Of a stretch of DNA of 64,000 nt, positions 27,676-35,753 are shown in pieces (position 1 is the first letter of the stretch; each line of letters begins with the position of its first letter). The position numbers and the translations under genes are program-made. Origin of the DNA: Aminobacter aganoensis (GTDB taxonomy: Bacteria > Pseudomonadota > Alphaproteobacteria > Rhizobiales > Rhizobiaceae); NCBI RefSeq assembly GCF_014206975.1, contig NZ_JACHOU010000002.1:620001-684000 (forward strand), read 5' to 3'. The notes under the pieces are model-generated. The model was not told where the DNA came from and did no database searches. It saw only the letters and a program-made list of their open reading frames with translations.

Positions 27676-29739
27676 ATGACAAAAGAGATCGGCCAAGACG
27701 AAATCCAGGTCGCTGCCCGTCCGTCGCGCTCAAGGCCGGTTGCGGGAAAGATGGTCCCGGCCAGCGCGGACTATGACGAGCGCATCACGATGCGCGCCTG
27801 GGAGACGTTGCTGTCGGGCGAAACCGGCGACGCAAGCCACCGCTTCCCTGTTCGTTCGCTGATCCACGATTCCTGGAGCCGTTGCGCCATCGGCGGCATC
27901 AACGCCCAGCAAGGCGAAGCCCCCATCAACAGCGGCAAGGACGAGATCGAATATCTCACCCGCGCCAACAACGACCTGCTCGCGGCCGCGCGCCGATCGT
28001 TCGCCACCATCGGGCGCCTCCTTGACGGCACTGGCGCGATGCTGGTGCTGGCCGACGGCGAAGGGATGCTGATCGACGCCATCGGCGACAAGAAGACCAT
28101 CCACGACGGCATGGATATCCATCTCGCCATTGGCGGCAAATGGACCGAGGACGTGGTCGGCACCAACGGCATCGGCACGGCGCTATGGACGGGCGAGCCC
28201 GTCTTCGTTCATGCCGCCGAGCACTTTTGCGCCGGCATCAAATCGTGGACCTGTGCCGGCTCGCCGATCCGCGACCCCTATGACGGGACGATCATCGGCG
28301 TGGTCGACCTTTCCGGCCATCCCGACATCTTCCGTCCCCACAACACGGCGCTCGTCACGGCGGCCGCGCGCGAAATCGAAAAGGCGCTTGCCGACCATCA
28401 GAATGCCGAGCGCACGCGGCTGCTCGAGGTGTTCATCGCGTCCGCTCCGCATTACCGCCGTACCGACGGCCTGATGATCGTCGACCGGCGCGGCCGGCCT
28501 ATCTATTGCAACAACCTGCCGGATTACGCCGCCGGCAATCCGCTCGACGACCAGTTGCCACAAGGCCGGGGCTGGCGCCTGCAGTTTCCAGAGGCGGACA
28601 CCGTCGCCGCACTGGCCAACGCCCTGCCCCAGGGCCTGCAGGCCTGCAACATCAGCCCGCTCAATCTCGACGGCGATCTCCGCGGCGCAGCCCTGGTGTT
28701 TCCATCGGGCAGGGTTGCGCGTCGTACATACCCCTCGCGGCCGGCGACACCTCACCTGGCCGAAGCCGCGGCAGAAATCGTCGGGGACAGCGAAGCGCTG
28801 CTGGCGGCCATCGACGTCGCATGCCGCGTTGCGCAATCGAAGGAGGTCACCTCGGTGCTGATCGAGGGCGAGACCGGTGTCGGCAAGGAGCTGTTCGCGC
28901 GCCTGGTCCACGCCGGCAGCCGGCGTGCACCCAGCGACCCGTTCGTGGCCCTGAACTGCGGCGCCATAACAAGAGAGCTGTTCGGCAGCGAATTGTTCGG
29001 CCACGTCGCCGGCGCCTTCACCGGCGCCAGCCGCGAGGGCAAGCCGGGTGTCTTCGAGCTGGCCAATGGTGGCGTGCTCAGCCTCGACGAAATCGGCGAG
29101 ATGCCGCTGGAGATCCAGCCCTTCCTGCTGCGCGTCCTGGAGGAGCGGGTTGTCCATCGCCTCGGCGACAGCCGTGGCCGCCCGGTGGACGTGCGCCTGA
29201 TCGCCTCGACAAATCGCGATCTCAAGCAGGAGGTTGCCGCCGGCCGCTTCCGGCGTGACCTCTACTACCGCATCGGCACCGTATCCATCCATGTGCCGCC
29301 GCTACGCGAACGCGGCGACGACTGGCAATTGCTGCTCGAGCACTTCAATCGCAAGATCGCCGGCCGGATCGGCGGCACGCTCCTGGAATTCTCCGACCCT
29401 GCCCTTGAGGCGTTGCAAGCCTATCAATGGCCCGGCAACGTCCGCGAGCTGCGCAACCTGGTCGAACGGCTGCATGTACTTTCGCATGGCAACATGGTGG
29501 AGGCTACAGACCTGCCCGAAGAGATCGCTTCGCCGGCGAAGCCTGAAATGCCCGCGAAGATCGCTGAATCAACCGCAGCACCGATCATCAGTTTCGAGGA
29601 CGCCGAGCGCCAGGCAGTGCTGTGCGCGCTGACGGCCGAGGGCGGCAATCTCAGCCGCGTGGCGCAGAGGCTCGGCATTTCGCGTCCGACGCTGTACCGC
29701 AAGCTCGATCAGTTCGGCATTCGCCGCGGCTTCGTCTGA
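27676..29739 (+). CDS. Sigma-54-dependent AcoR-like activator
   Basis: A 687-residue enhancer-binding protein. Residues about 90-260 are a GAF-type sensor with the AcoR-like pattern DVVGTNGIGTALWTGEPVFVHAAEHFCAGIKSWTCAGSPI. The AAA+ domain is at about 370-600: Walker A GETGVGKELF, the intact sigma-54 contact loop GAFTGA near residue 445, and STNRDL. The C-terminal Fis helix is NLSRVAQRLGISRPTLYRKL. It is the second such regulator within 16 kb of the monooxygenase operon. It is convergent with the aquaporin gene. It may act on that operon or on an unlinked target. Confidence 0.92.
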   Translation: MTKEIGQDEIQVAARPSRSRPVAGKMVPASADYDERITMRAWETLLSGETGDASHRFPVRSLIHDSWSRCAIGGINAQQGEAPINSGKDEIEYLTRANNDLLAAARRSFATIGRLLDGTGAMLVLADGEGMLIDAIGDKKTIHDGMDIHLAIGGKWTEDVVGTNGIGTALWTGEPVFVHAAEHFCAGIKSWTCAGSPIRDPYDGTIIGVVDLSGHPDIFRPHNTALVTAAAREIEKALADHQNAERTRLLEVFIASAPHYRRTDGLMIVDRRGRPIYCNNLPDYAAGNPLDDQLPQGRGWRLQFPEADTVAALANALPQGLQACNISPLNLDGDLRGAALVFPSGRVARRTYPSRPATPHLAEAAAEIVGDSEALLAAIDVACRVAQSKEVTSVLIEGETGVGKELFARLVHAGSRRAPSDPFVALNCGAITRELFGSELFGHVAGAFTGASREGKPGVFELANGGVLSLDEIGEMPLEIQPFLLRVLEERVVHRLGDSRGRPVDVRLIASTNRDLKQEVAAGRFRRDLYYRIGTVSIHVPPLRERGDDWQLLLEHFNRKIAGRIGGTLLEFSDPALEALQAYQWPGNVRELRNLVERLHVLSHGNMVEATDLPEEIASPAKPEMPAKIAESTAAPIISFEDAERQAVLCALTAEGGNLSRVAQRLGISRPTLYRKLDQFGIRRGFV

Positions 29740-29767
29740 GCGTTGTTTCCCTGTCGGCAAAAAAGAA

Positions 29768-29790
29768 CCCCATGGCCGTGAGCCATGGGG
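29768..29790. terminator. Hairpin between convergent regulator and aquaporin genes
   Basis: CCCCATGGC and GCCATGGGG form a perfect 9-base-pair stem around CGTGA. An A-rich stretch lies on the left side, which becomes a U-run for leftward transcripts. The hairpin is therefore a good terminator for the long leftward monooxygenase/aquaporin transcript and a weaker one for the regulator. Confidence 0.65.
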
Positions 29791-29812
29791 CGGGGAAAGG
29801 CGGCGCGTGGCC

Positions 29813-29854
29813 GCCACTCTCAGGCTGCCACTCTCAGGCGGCCCCTCTCAGGCA
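29813..29854. repeat. Three tandem 14-base repeats
   Basis: Units at 29813, 29827 and 29841 read GCCACTCTCAGGCT, GCCACTCTCAGGCG and GCCCCTCTCAGGCA. The third covers the end of the aquaporin gene, so the last codons (Gln-Ala-Ala) and the stop lie in the repeat. This looks like local slippage duplication. Confidence 0.8.
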
Positions 29855-30537
29855 GCTTGCGCGGCAGTGTCGCCAACGAGAATGGCGCGATTGCGCAGCA
29901 AGAGCCCGGCCGCGGCCGCGCCAAGGCATGGGGCAACGATGTAGAGCCAGAGCTGCGACATCGCCGCTCCGCCGGCAAACAGGGCCGGTCCGAGCGAACG
30001 AGCCGGATTGACCGAGGCGCCCGAGACGACGATGCCGGCGAGATGGATCGCCACCAGCGTCAGTCCGATCGCCAGGCCGGCAACCGGTCCCGAACCGGCC
30101 TGCGACGTGGCGTTCAGGATCACCGTGACGAACAGGAATGTTGCCACCAGTTCGAACAGGAAGGCCGAGACGACGGAATAGGCTGACCAGCCGTTCTGGG
30201 CAAAGCCGTTCGCCGCCACGTCAAAGCCGGAGACCTTGCCCTGCGCGATGACATAGAGCACGCCGGCGGCGACGATCGCGCCGAAGCACTGGGCAATGAC
30301 GTAGCCGACAAGATCCCCCGAGCCGAGGCGCCCGGAGACCAGAAAGCCAAGGCTGACGGCGGGGTTGAGATGCGCGCCCGAAATCGGGCCGATGGAATAG
30401 GCCATCGCCACGACCGACAGGCCGAAGGCCAGCGCCACGCCAAGCAGCCCGACCTCCGAGCGCATGAACAGGATTGTCGCGCAGCCGAAGAAGACCAGCG
30501 CGAAGGTGCCGATGAATTCGCAGACGTATTTGTTCAC
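29848..30537 (-). CDS. aqpZ: Aquaporin (AqpZ-like)
   Basis: A 229-residue inner-membrane channel with six spans and two half-helices carrying the NPA boxes: SGAHLNPAVSL and SGASVNPARSLGP. The His of AIHLAG and the Arg after the second NPA match the narrow filter of orthodox water channels. The start is taken as GTG at 30537, giving VNKYVCEFIGTFALVFFG as in AqpZ, with AGGGAG upstream. It follows the GroEL-like gene by about 118 bases on the same strand and may be the last gene of the monooxygenase operon. Water or small-solute passage is the family role; a link to propane-derived alcohols is speculation. Confidence 0.92.
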   Translation of the reverse strand: MNKYVCEFIGTFALVFFGCATILFMRSEVGLLGVALAFGLSVVAMAYSIGPISGAHLNPAVSLGFLVSGRLGSGDLVGYVIAQCFGAIVAAGVLYVIAQGKVSGFDVAANGFAQNGWSAYSVVSAFLFELVATFLFVTVILNATSQAGSGPVAGLAIGLTLVAIHLAGIVVSGASVNPARSLGPALFAGGAAMSQLWLYIVAPCLGAAAAGLLLRNRAILVGDTAAQAA

Positions 30538-30561
30538 TTTCCACTCCCTGGGGTTGATATG

Positions 30562-30600
30562 CCGGATCGGCCGTCTCTTCTGTTGGGGCGACCGATCCGG
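30562..30600. repeat. Inverted repeat upstream of the aquaporin gene
   Basis: CCGGATCGG and CCGATCCGG are 9-base perfect arms separated by 21 bases, between the GroEL-like gene and the aquaporin start. It could be an operator or an mRNA stem in the leader. Confidence 0.5.
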
Positions 30601-30612
30601 ATCCATTCACGG

Positions 30613-30634
30613 CATGAGGACACGCGGCCTCATG
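30613..30634 (-). terminator. Hairpin after the GroEL-like gene
   Basis: CATGAGG and CCTCATG pair around eight bases, about 20 bases beyond the GroEL-like stop. There is no U-run, so it more likely marks an RNA processing or partial termination point between chaperonin and aquaporin. Confidence 0.4.
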
Positions 30635-30655
30635 ATCGCTTGCTTTCGCTCGAGC

Positions 30656-32287
30656 CTAGGCCCGACCGAGCTTTTCAGCGCCGCCGCCCAGCGCCGGGCC
30701 GGCTGTCGGGTCTTCCTCCTCGGCAACGTCGCCGACGAGCGTTTCCGTCGTCAGGATGAGCACGGCGACCGACGCGGCGTTCTTGAGCGCGGTGTAGGTG
30801 ACGCGGACCGGATCGATGATCCCGGCTTCGTACATGTTCTGGAACTTGCCGAGCGCGGCGTTGTAGCCGTAGCCGCCATTGACCCGCGACACCTCGGCCA
30901 CGACAGCTTCCGGATCGCCGCCGGCATTGGCGACGATGCGCCAAAGCGGCCGCGTCAGCACCGACTTGACCAGGCGCACGCCCTCGGCGACATCGCCGTC
31001 GACCGCCGCGAGCACCTCGTCGAGCACCGGCGCGATCTGCGTGAGTGCAGAGCCGCCGCCCGCCACGACGCCCTCTTCGGAGGCCGCTCGCACGGCGTGC
31101 AGGGAATCCTCGATGAGCTGGATGGTCCGCTTCTGCTCGACCGGGGTTACGCCGCCGGCATAGAGCACGGCCGTGCCGCCGGAGAGCTTTGCCAGACGTT
31201 CGCGCAGCTTGTCCTGCTCGATGTTCGGCGGAGCCGCCTCGTATTGGCGCTGCACCTGGGCGCGTCGCGCCGCGATGGCGGCGATGTCGCCGCCGCCGCG
31301 GATGACCGAGGTGTAGGTTGCGCTGGTCTTGACCCGCTCGGCCGTACCGAGATCTTCGGCGGTGATGTCTTCGAGACGCCCCCCAAGATCGCGCGCCAGC
31401 ACCTTGCCGCCGGTCAGGATCGCGAGATCCTCCAGCATCGCCTTGCGCCAGTGACCGTATTCCGGCGGATGGACGACGAGATACTTGCCCGGCCCGTTCT
31501 TGCCGAGCAGCGTGACCACCACCTCCGGCGACACTTCTTCCGCCACGATCAGCAGCGGGCGGCCGTCCTCGTCGGCGATGCGACGAACCGCATCCAGCGC
31601 CGCCGGATCCTTGATCTTGAGATCGGTCATCAGGATGTATGGCCGGTCGAGCACCGCCTCCATCCTCTCCTGGTCGGTGACCATGTGGTGGGAAAGATAG
31701 CCGCGGTCGAAAGACATGCCTTCGACCACATCGAGGGTGGTCTCCGTCGTCACGCTGAAGTCGGTGGTAATGACGCCTTCAGCGCCCACCCGCTCATAGG
31801 CCTCCGCGACCAGCGCGCCGAGCCTGGGGTCGGTGGCAGCGATGTTGGCGACCGCCGCCAGGTTGCCGTTGGACCTGGCCGGCTTGGCCGAAGCCTTCAG
31901 CGCGTCGACGACCCTGGTCACGGCAAGATCGATGCCCTTGCACAGGTCGACGGACTTCGCACCGCGCTCATTGGCCTCGACGCCCTTCTGGATCAGCGCA
32001 TTGGCGAGTACGATCGCGGTCGTGGTGCCATCGCCGGCGACTTCGTTGGTCTGCATGGAAACCTCGCGCACCACCTGTGCGCCCATGTTCTCGAAACGAT
32101 CGTGGAGTTCGATCTCCGACGCGATGCTGACGCCGTCGCGGGTGACCATCGGCGTGCCGATCGGCCTGTCGATCATCGCGTTCATGCCTTTCGGTCCGAG
32201 CGTCGGCTCGACAGCGGCAGCGAGTTGGAACACGCCGCGTGCAAGCGCACGCCGGGCATGGGAATTGTGGATCATAACTTTAGGCAT
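30656..32287 (-). CDS. Monooxygenase-associated GroEL-like chaperonin (PrmG/MimG type)
   Basis: A 543-residue group I chaperonin paralogue. GPKGMNAMIDRP and VAGDGTTTAIVLANALI are the ATP-binding motifs, and GVVAGGGSALTQIAPVL the second equatorial part. The normal GGM tail is missing; the protein ends GGGAEKLGRA. The ATG at 32287 has GGAGGAGT upstream. No groES is adjacent. It follows the DUF59 gene, as in actinobacterial mimABCD clusters, where a chaperonin-like protein is needed to make active hydroxylase. I infer the same here: folding of the large diiron subunit. Divergence from housekeeping GroEL is clear in the N-terminus and tail. Confidence 0.92.
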   Translation of the reverse strand: MPKVMIHNSHARRALARGVFQLAAAVEPTLGPKGMNAMIDRPIGTPMVTRDGVSIASEIELHDRFENMGAQVVREVSMQTNEVAGDGTTTAIVLANALIQKGVEANERGAKSVDLCKGIDLAVTRVVDALKASAKPARSNGNLAAVANIAATDPRLGALVAEAYERVGAEGVITTDFSVTTETTLDVVEGMSFDRGYLSHHMVTDQERMEAVLDRPYILMTDLKIKDPAALDAVRRIADEDGRPLLIVAEEVSPEVVVTLLGKNGPGKYLVVHPPEYGHWRKAMLEDLAILTGGKVLARDLGGRLEDITAEDLGTAERVKTSATYTSVIRGGGDIAAIAARRAQVQRQYEAAPPNIEQDKLRERLAKLSGGTAVLYAGGVTPVEQKRTIQLIEDSLHAVRAASEEGVVAGGGSALTQIAPVLDEVLAAVDGDVAEGVRLVKSVLTRPLWRIVANAGGDPEAVVAEVSRVNGGYGYNAALGKFQNMYEAGIIDPVRVTYTALKNAASVAVLILTTETLVGDVAEEEDPTAGPALGGGAEKLGRA

Positions 32288-32352
32288 GACTCCTCCTTCC
32301 GCCTTACGGGCGGTTTGTTGATTAGGGGCCTCGTGCGAGGGAGGCCGTTGTC

Positions 32353-33162
32353 TCAGGTCAGTGGCGCTTGGGTTGGCCGTGCCTTGTCCGGAACCCGATC
32401 CAGGATGAAATCGACAAGGGTAGGTTCCCCGTCGACGACATCCGCTTCCTTGTATCGCGTGTGCTTGAGCCCCCGGCACAAGGCGCCGTTGAACTCCATG
32501 TTGATACGAACCCCGCGCAATTCCGCGAGATAGGCGCCCAGTGCCGAGTTCGGGATGCCAGCGCCCTCAGATGTTACGAAGACCGGGTCCTCGGGCCGCC
32601 GCCCGGGAAAACGCTCGAGCAGCGCTGCGCGGTATCGCGGCATTTGCTTCGCCGCCTCGCCCGGCTCGAACCGGACGACATCGAGCGCCGCCAGGTCCAT
32701 GCCGAGGATTTCCCGATCCGTCAGGCCATGCCGCCGCAGGCCGCACAGCACCGCCTCCTGGCGCCGCTTGAAGGCCTTCACCCTGAAGGTCTCGCGCAGG
32801 CTTTCGAGATCCTGGTCGCCGGAAAGCTCGCCAAAGATCTGGCCAAACGTCTTGCCGGCCTCGATGCCGCGATTGACCTCTTTGGCGAACATGTGGTCGT
32901 GCAGCCAGACGCGATAGGCCGGCGACCACGAGAGCCCGTCGAGCGCCTTGCGGATGCCGTCGAGCATGAGATAGGCGAAGTTGGGCGAGCACCAGTAGGT
33001 CGGCAGGCGGAAATCGACCTCCACGCTGCCGTCACCCCTGACTTCGGCCCGCTCGACGAACCCCATCTCGGTGACGGGTTCGTCGAGTTCAGGATCGTTC
33101 ACCTGTGCGAGAAGCCGCCGGAGTTCTTCCTCGCGGCTGATCGAAACGCCGGCGGTTCCCAT
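32353..33162 (-). CDS. DUF59/MIP18-domain protein of the monooxygenase operon
   Basis: A 269-residue protein. Residues about 10-90 form a DUF59 (FeS_assembly_P, PaaD-like) domain: LLAQVNDPELDEPVTEMGFVERAEVRGDGSVEVDFRLPTYWCSPNFAYLMLDGIRKAL, with the Cys that marks many iron-sulfur assembly members. The rest (about 100-269) is a helical extension I do not recognise. It lies between the amidohydrolase and chaperonin genes, five bases after the former. This is its usual place in propane/phenol-type monooxygenase clusters. A role in loading iron into the hydroxylase or the iron-sulfur reductase is an inference. Confidence 0.85.
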   Translation of the reverse strand: MGTAGVSISREEELRRLLAQVNDPELDEPVTEMGFVERAEVRGDGSVEVDFRLPTYWCSPNFAYLMLDGIRKALDGLSWSPAYRVWLHDHMFAKEVNRGIEAGKTFGQIFGELSGDQDLESLRETFRVKAFKRRQEAVLCGLRRHGLTDREILGMDLAALDVVRFEPGEAAKQMPRYRAALLERFPGRRPEDPVFVTSEGAGIPNSALGAYLAELRGVRINMEFNGALCRGLKHTRYKEADVVDGEPTLVDFILDRVPDKARPTQAPLT

Positions 33163-33167
33163 GGCCC

Positions 33168-34190
33168 CTACTCCGCCGCGATGCTGAACGGAGACCGGGC
33201 GAAGGCCGCCTTCTTGGCCTCGATGTCGATGTCGTAAAGCCGGGCCGCGTTCAGGCCTAGGATCTTCTCCTTGATCTCGGGCGTAAGGTCGACGCCCCGT
33301 TCCTGCTTGATGTCCTCCGGCAGCTCGAAGGCCCAGAACTTCTCGACCAGCCAGCGCGGCGTCCAGATCGCGTAGTCCGAGCCGAACAGGATCTTTTCCG
33401 GGCCGGCCCAGAACAGCAGTTCGGAGATGACCTCGGCGAAATAGCGCGGGCGCGAGTGGATGAAGGGCAACGCAACGGCCAGGCCGCCATAGACGTTGGT
33501 TTCCTGCACGGCGATCCAGCAGAAATCATCGAGGCGCGGCAGGCCGCAATGCTCGACGATCCAGTTCAGGTTCTGGAAATCGGTCGCCGCGTAGTCGACG
33601 TCATGGACGTCGAACGCATCCTTGTTGAGCGGGATGATCGTCGGTCCCTTGTGGACGTGGACGTTCTTGATGCCGAGCTTCTCGCAGAGCTCGAAGCACC
33701 TGTAGGCTGCGGGGTCGTTGAGCCGCCATCCCTTGGAGGCACCGTTCCATTCGGCCGTGTACATCTTCACGCCCTTGATGTCGTAGGTCTCCTTCATGAA
33801 GTGGATGTATTCGAGCGCCTTTTGGCCATCGCGCGGGTCGAAGGAGCCGTTGACGATGAAGCGCTCGGGATAGCGCTTGGCCATTTCCGAATTGCGCTCG
33901 ACGGTGTTGAAGCCGTTCTTGTAGAAGTCCTTGAGATAGGTCGACTGCACGATGGCGACGTCGTCCGGGCCGTCGATGAACAGGTCGCGGTAGAGATCGT
34001 CGGCGCTGTACTTCTCGAACTTGCTCTTCTCCCACAGCTGTTCCCTAGGGCTGAGTGCCGTATGGTAGGCGTAGAAGCACTCGACGAACTGCTTGCCGTG
34101 GATGTTGCGCTGGTTTTCCGGGCTGCCGTCCCAGAAATGGGTGTGCCCGTCGACGACGAAGATTTCCTTGCCTTCCGGTGTAATGAACAT
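33168..34190 (-). CDS. Amidohydrolase-family (PF04909-like) protein of the monooxygenase operon
   Basis: A 340-residue TIM-barrel hydrolase-like protein. FVVDGHTHFWDGSPENQ has the HxH metal motif. The His-containing KNVHVHKGPTI and WIVEHCGLPRL follow, and the metal Asp is in LFGSDYAIWTPRWL. These fit the amidohydrolase_2 group, with decarboxylases and lactonases among its members. It follows the coupling-protein gene by about 70 bases and precedes the DUF59 gene by five. A homologue holds the same place in other Prm/Mim clusters. Its reaction is not established; it may act on a product or in enzyme maturation. Confidence 0.88.
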   Translation of the reverse strand: MFITPEGKEIFVVDGHTHFWDGSPENQRNIHGKQFVECFYAYHTALSPREQLWEKSKFEKYSADDLYRDLFIDGPDDVAIVQSTYLKDFYKNGFNTVERNSEMAKRYPERFIVNGSFDPRDGQKALEYIHFMKETYDIKGVKMYTAEWNGASKGWRLNDPAAYRCFELCEKLGIKNVHVHKGPTIIPLNKDAFDVHDVDYAATDFQNLNWIVEHCGLPRLDDFCWIAVQETNVYGGLAVALPFIHSRPRYFAEVISELLFWAGPEKILFGSDYAIWTPRWLVEKFWAFELPEDIKQERGVDLTPEIKEKILGLNAARLYDIDIEAKKAAFARSPFSIAAE

Positions 34191-34263
34191 TGCTGCCTCC
34201 GCAATAGTCGCGTTGATCGGGCCGGCGCGCCAATCACTGGCGCGCCGGGTCTGCCGCGTTGCC

Positions 34264-34632
34264 TCAGATGTATTCGAAGACCTCGTCCATATCGCCGAAC
34301 AGGATGACCTCGTTGTCGTCGATGCGGACCATCCGGCCGTAGTGGGTGGAGGTGTTGACCTCGAAGATCTCGGCCGTCATCTCGCGGCCGAGATACTCGC
34401 CGATTTCGTCCATCTTGAAGATCAGCTTGCCGTTGCCGTCGATGCGGATCATCGCCGGCTGGTAGGTGACCGTGACCCCGGGCTTCTTGCCCATGAACTC
34501 GGCAATCGCCCGCGCTTCGACGGAGTCGTTCATGGTGACCCCGCACTGGTGCGAGATCGTCTGCTCGAAGGTGATGTCCTTCATCGACTTGAAGATGTTG
34601 GACTGTGAAGCGTCGCGTGCTGCAGTTGACAT
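34264..34632 (-). CDS. prmD: Diiron monooxygenase coupling/effector protein (PrmD/MimD-like)
   Basis: A 122-residue protein of the MmoB/DmpM effector family. QCGVTMNDSVEARAIAEFMGKKPGVTVTYQPAMIRIDGNGKLIFKMDEIGEYLG has the NDS motif and strand order of these regulators. The ATG at 34632 is chosen for its upstream site and for the N-terminal tail length; a longer in-frame start would invade the beta-subunit gene. Such proteins bind the hydroxylase, alter the diiron site and speed oxygen activation. It is fourth in the operon, 16 bases after the beta-subunit gene. Confidence 0.92.
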   Translation of the reverse strand: MSTAARDASQSNIFKSMKDITFEQTISHQCGVTMNDSVEARAIAEFMGKKPGVTVTYQPAMIRIDGNGKLIFKMDEIGEYLGREMTAEIFEVNTSTHYGRMVRIDDNEVILFGDMDEVFEYI

Positions 34633-34648
34633 GGCAATTGCTCCTTGT

Positions 34649-35707
34649 TCAGCGCTTGAGGCCGAGTTCGCCGAGGATCTGACCAATCCGTTCCTCGGAC
34701 TGGGCACGAACGTCCGCGAAGGAAATCGGCTTGGAATGCGGCATCGACCAGATCGGCTGAAGGCCGATGGCTGCCTTGTCGGCGAGCGCGCCGTGCTTCG
34801 TGACCCAGCCCTGGAAGAGCTTCCTGTTGGCTGCGCCGTGCTTTTCGTCGTTGGCCAGCAGGTAGATCAGGTCGATCGTGTTGGCGAGGTTGCGCTCGTA
34901 GTCGGCTTCAGCCGCCGAAACCACCGGCGGCGTGATGAAGTCGTGGTTGGCGGCAGCGGCCTGCATGAGGAAACCGGACCGGAAGAGTTCGCCGACCAAC
35001 GGCTCGAAGATGATGTTGATGGCGAAGTACTGCTCGAGATAGTCGGGCGTTCCCATGATGGTTTCGATGGCTTCGCGCGTGCCCTGCCAGATGCCGTCCT
35101 CGAGCCAGTGCTTCTTGCCGAGCTCGTCATCCCAGCCCGCGATGTCCATGCCGATCTCGGCAAGGTAGAGCGTGATGTCCTGGGCGAGGCGCAGCTTGTA
35201 GGACGAGTTGGTCAGCGTCGCATTGTTAATCATCTGGGTGTAGCCGTAACGCTGGGCCTGCATCAGCGACGTGCCGAGGCCGAACTCGGCATGCTTCCAG
35301 GCGCCGAGATGCGCCTGGAGTATCTTGACCCAGACCTTGTCGAAGGTCTTCGGCGCGCCGGCCCTGCGCGCGTTGGTGATGACGCTCTGCACCATCGTCT
35401 CGATCTTCGACTGGCGCTGGTAATGGGTGCGTTCCCATTCCTGGTCGGGCGCGCGGAAGGCATGCCAGTTGGAACTCTTGGCCGCCGTGTTGTCCTTGAT
35501 GTAGGCGCCCTTTCCGTTGGAGAAGGAGATGATCCAGTCCTGGATCAGGTAGCGTTCAGGGTCGGGTTGAACGTCGACGGTGACGTCCTCGTAATGGGTG
35601 GCGCGCTGGCCCTTGGGGTCGAAGTACCGGTACTTGCGGCTGTCGGAATCGGCGAATATCGCCGCACCCGCGGCTCCCGATCCGACTGAACTCGAAGTTG
35701 CTGGCAT
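34649..35707 (-). CDS. prmC: Diiron monooxygenase hydroxylase beta subunit (PrmC/MimC-like)
   Basis: A 352-residue protein with the ferritin-like fold of hydroxylase small subunits, lacking the iron ligands of the alpha subunit. Recognisable segments are KGQRATHYEDVTVDVQPDPERYLIQDW near the N-terminus, LRLAQDITLYLAEIGMDIAGWDDELGKKHWLEDGIWQG in the middle and NIIFEPLVGELFRSGFLMQAAAANHDFITPPVVSAAEADYERN further on. It forms the alpha2beta2 hydroxylase core with PrmA. It is third in the operon, in the order alpha - reductase - beta - effector typical of the propane/phenol-type group. Confidence 0.93.
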   Translation of the reverse strand: MPATSSSVGSGAAGAAIFADSDSRKYRYFDPKGQRATHYEDVTVDVQPDPERYLIQDWIISFSNGKGAYIKDNTAAKSSNWHAFRAPDQEWERTHYQRQSKIETMVQSVITNARRAGAPKTFDKVWVKILQAHLGAWKHAEFGLGTSLMQAQRYGYTQMINNATLTNSSYKLRLAQDITLYLAEIGMDIAGWDDELGKKHWLEDGIWQGTREAIETIMGTPDYLEQYFAINIIFEPLVGELFRSGFLMQAAAANHDFITPPVVSAAEADYERNLANTIDLIYLLANDEKHGAANRKLFQGWVTKHGALADKAAIGLQPIWSMPHSKPISFADVRAQSEERIGQILGELGLKR

Positions 35708-35753
35708 GGTCTCACTCCCTTGTTGCAGTTGCTCTGGTATGTCCGGTTCCGGC

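Noticed and set aside
29813-29854. Short tandem repeats as a CRISPR array
   Set aside because: The 14-base units are directly adjacent without spacers and overlap a coding end.
30464-32533. Rightward reading frame of about 690 codons
   Set aside because: It is antisense to the GroEL-like gene; rich in Asp/His/Arg with no recognisable fold.
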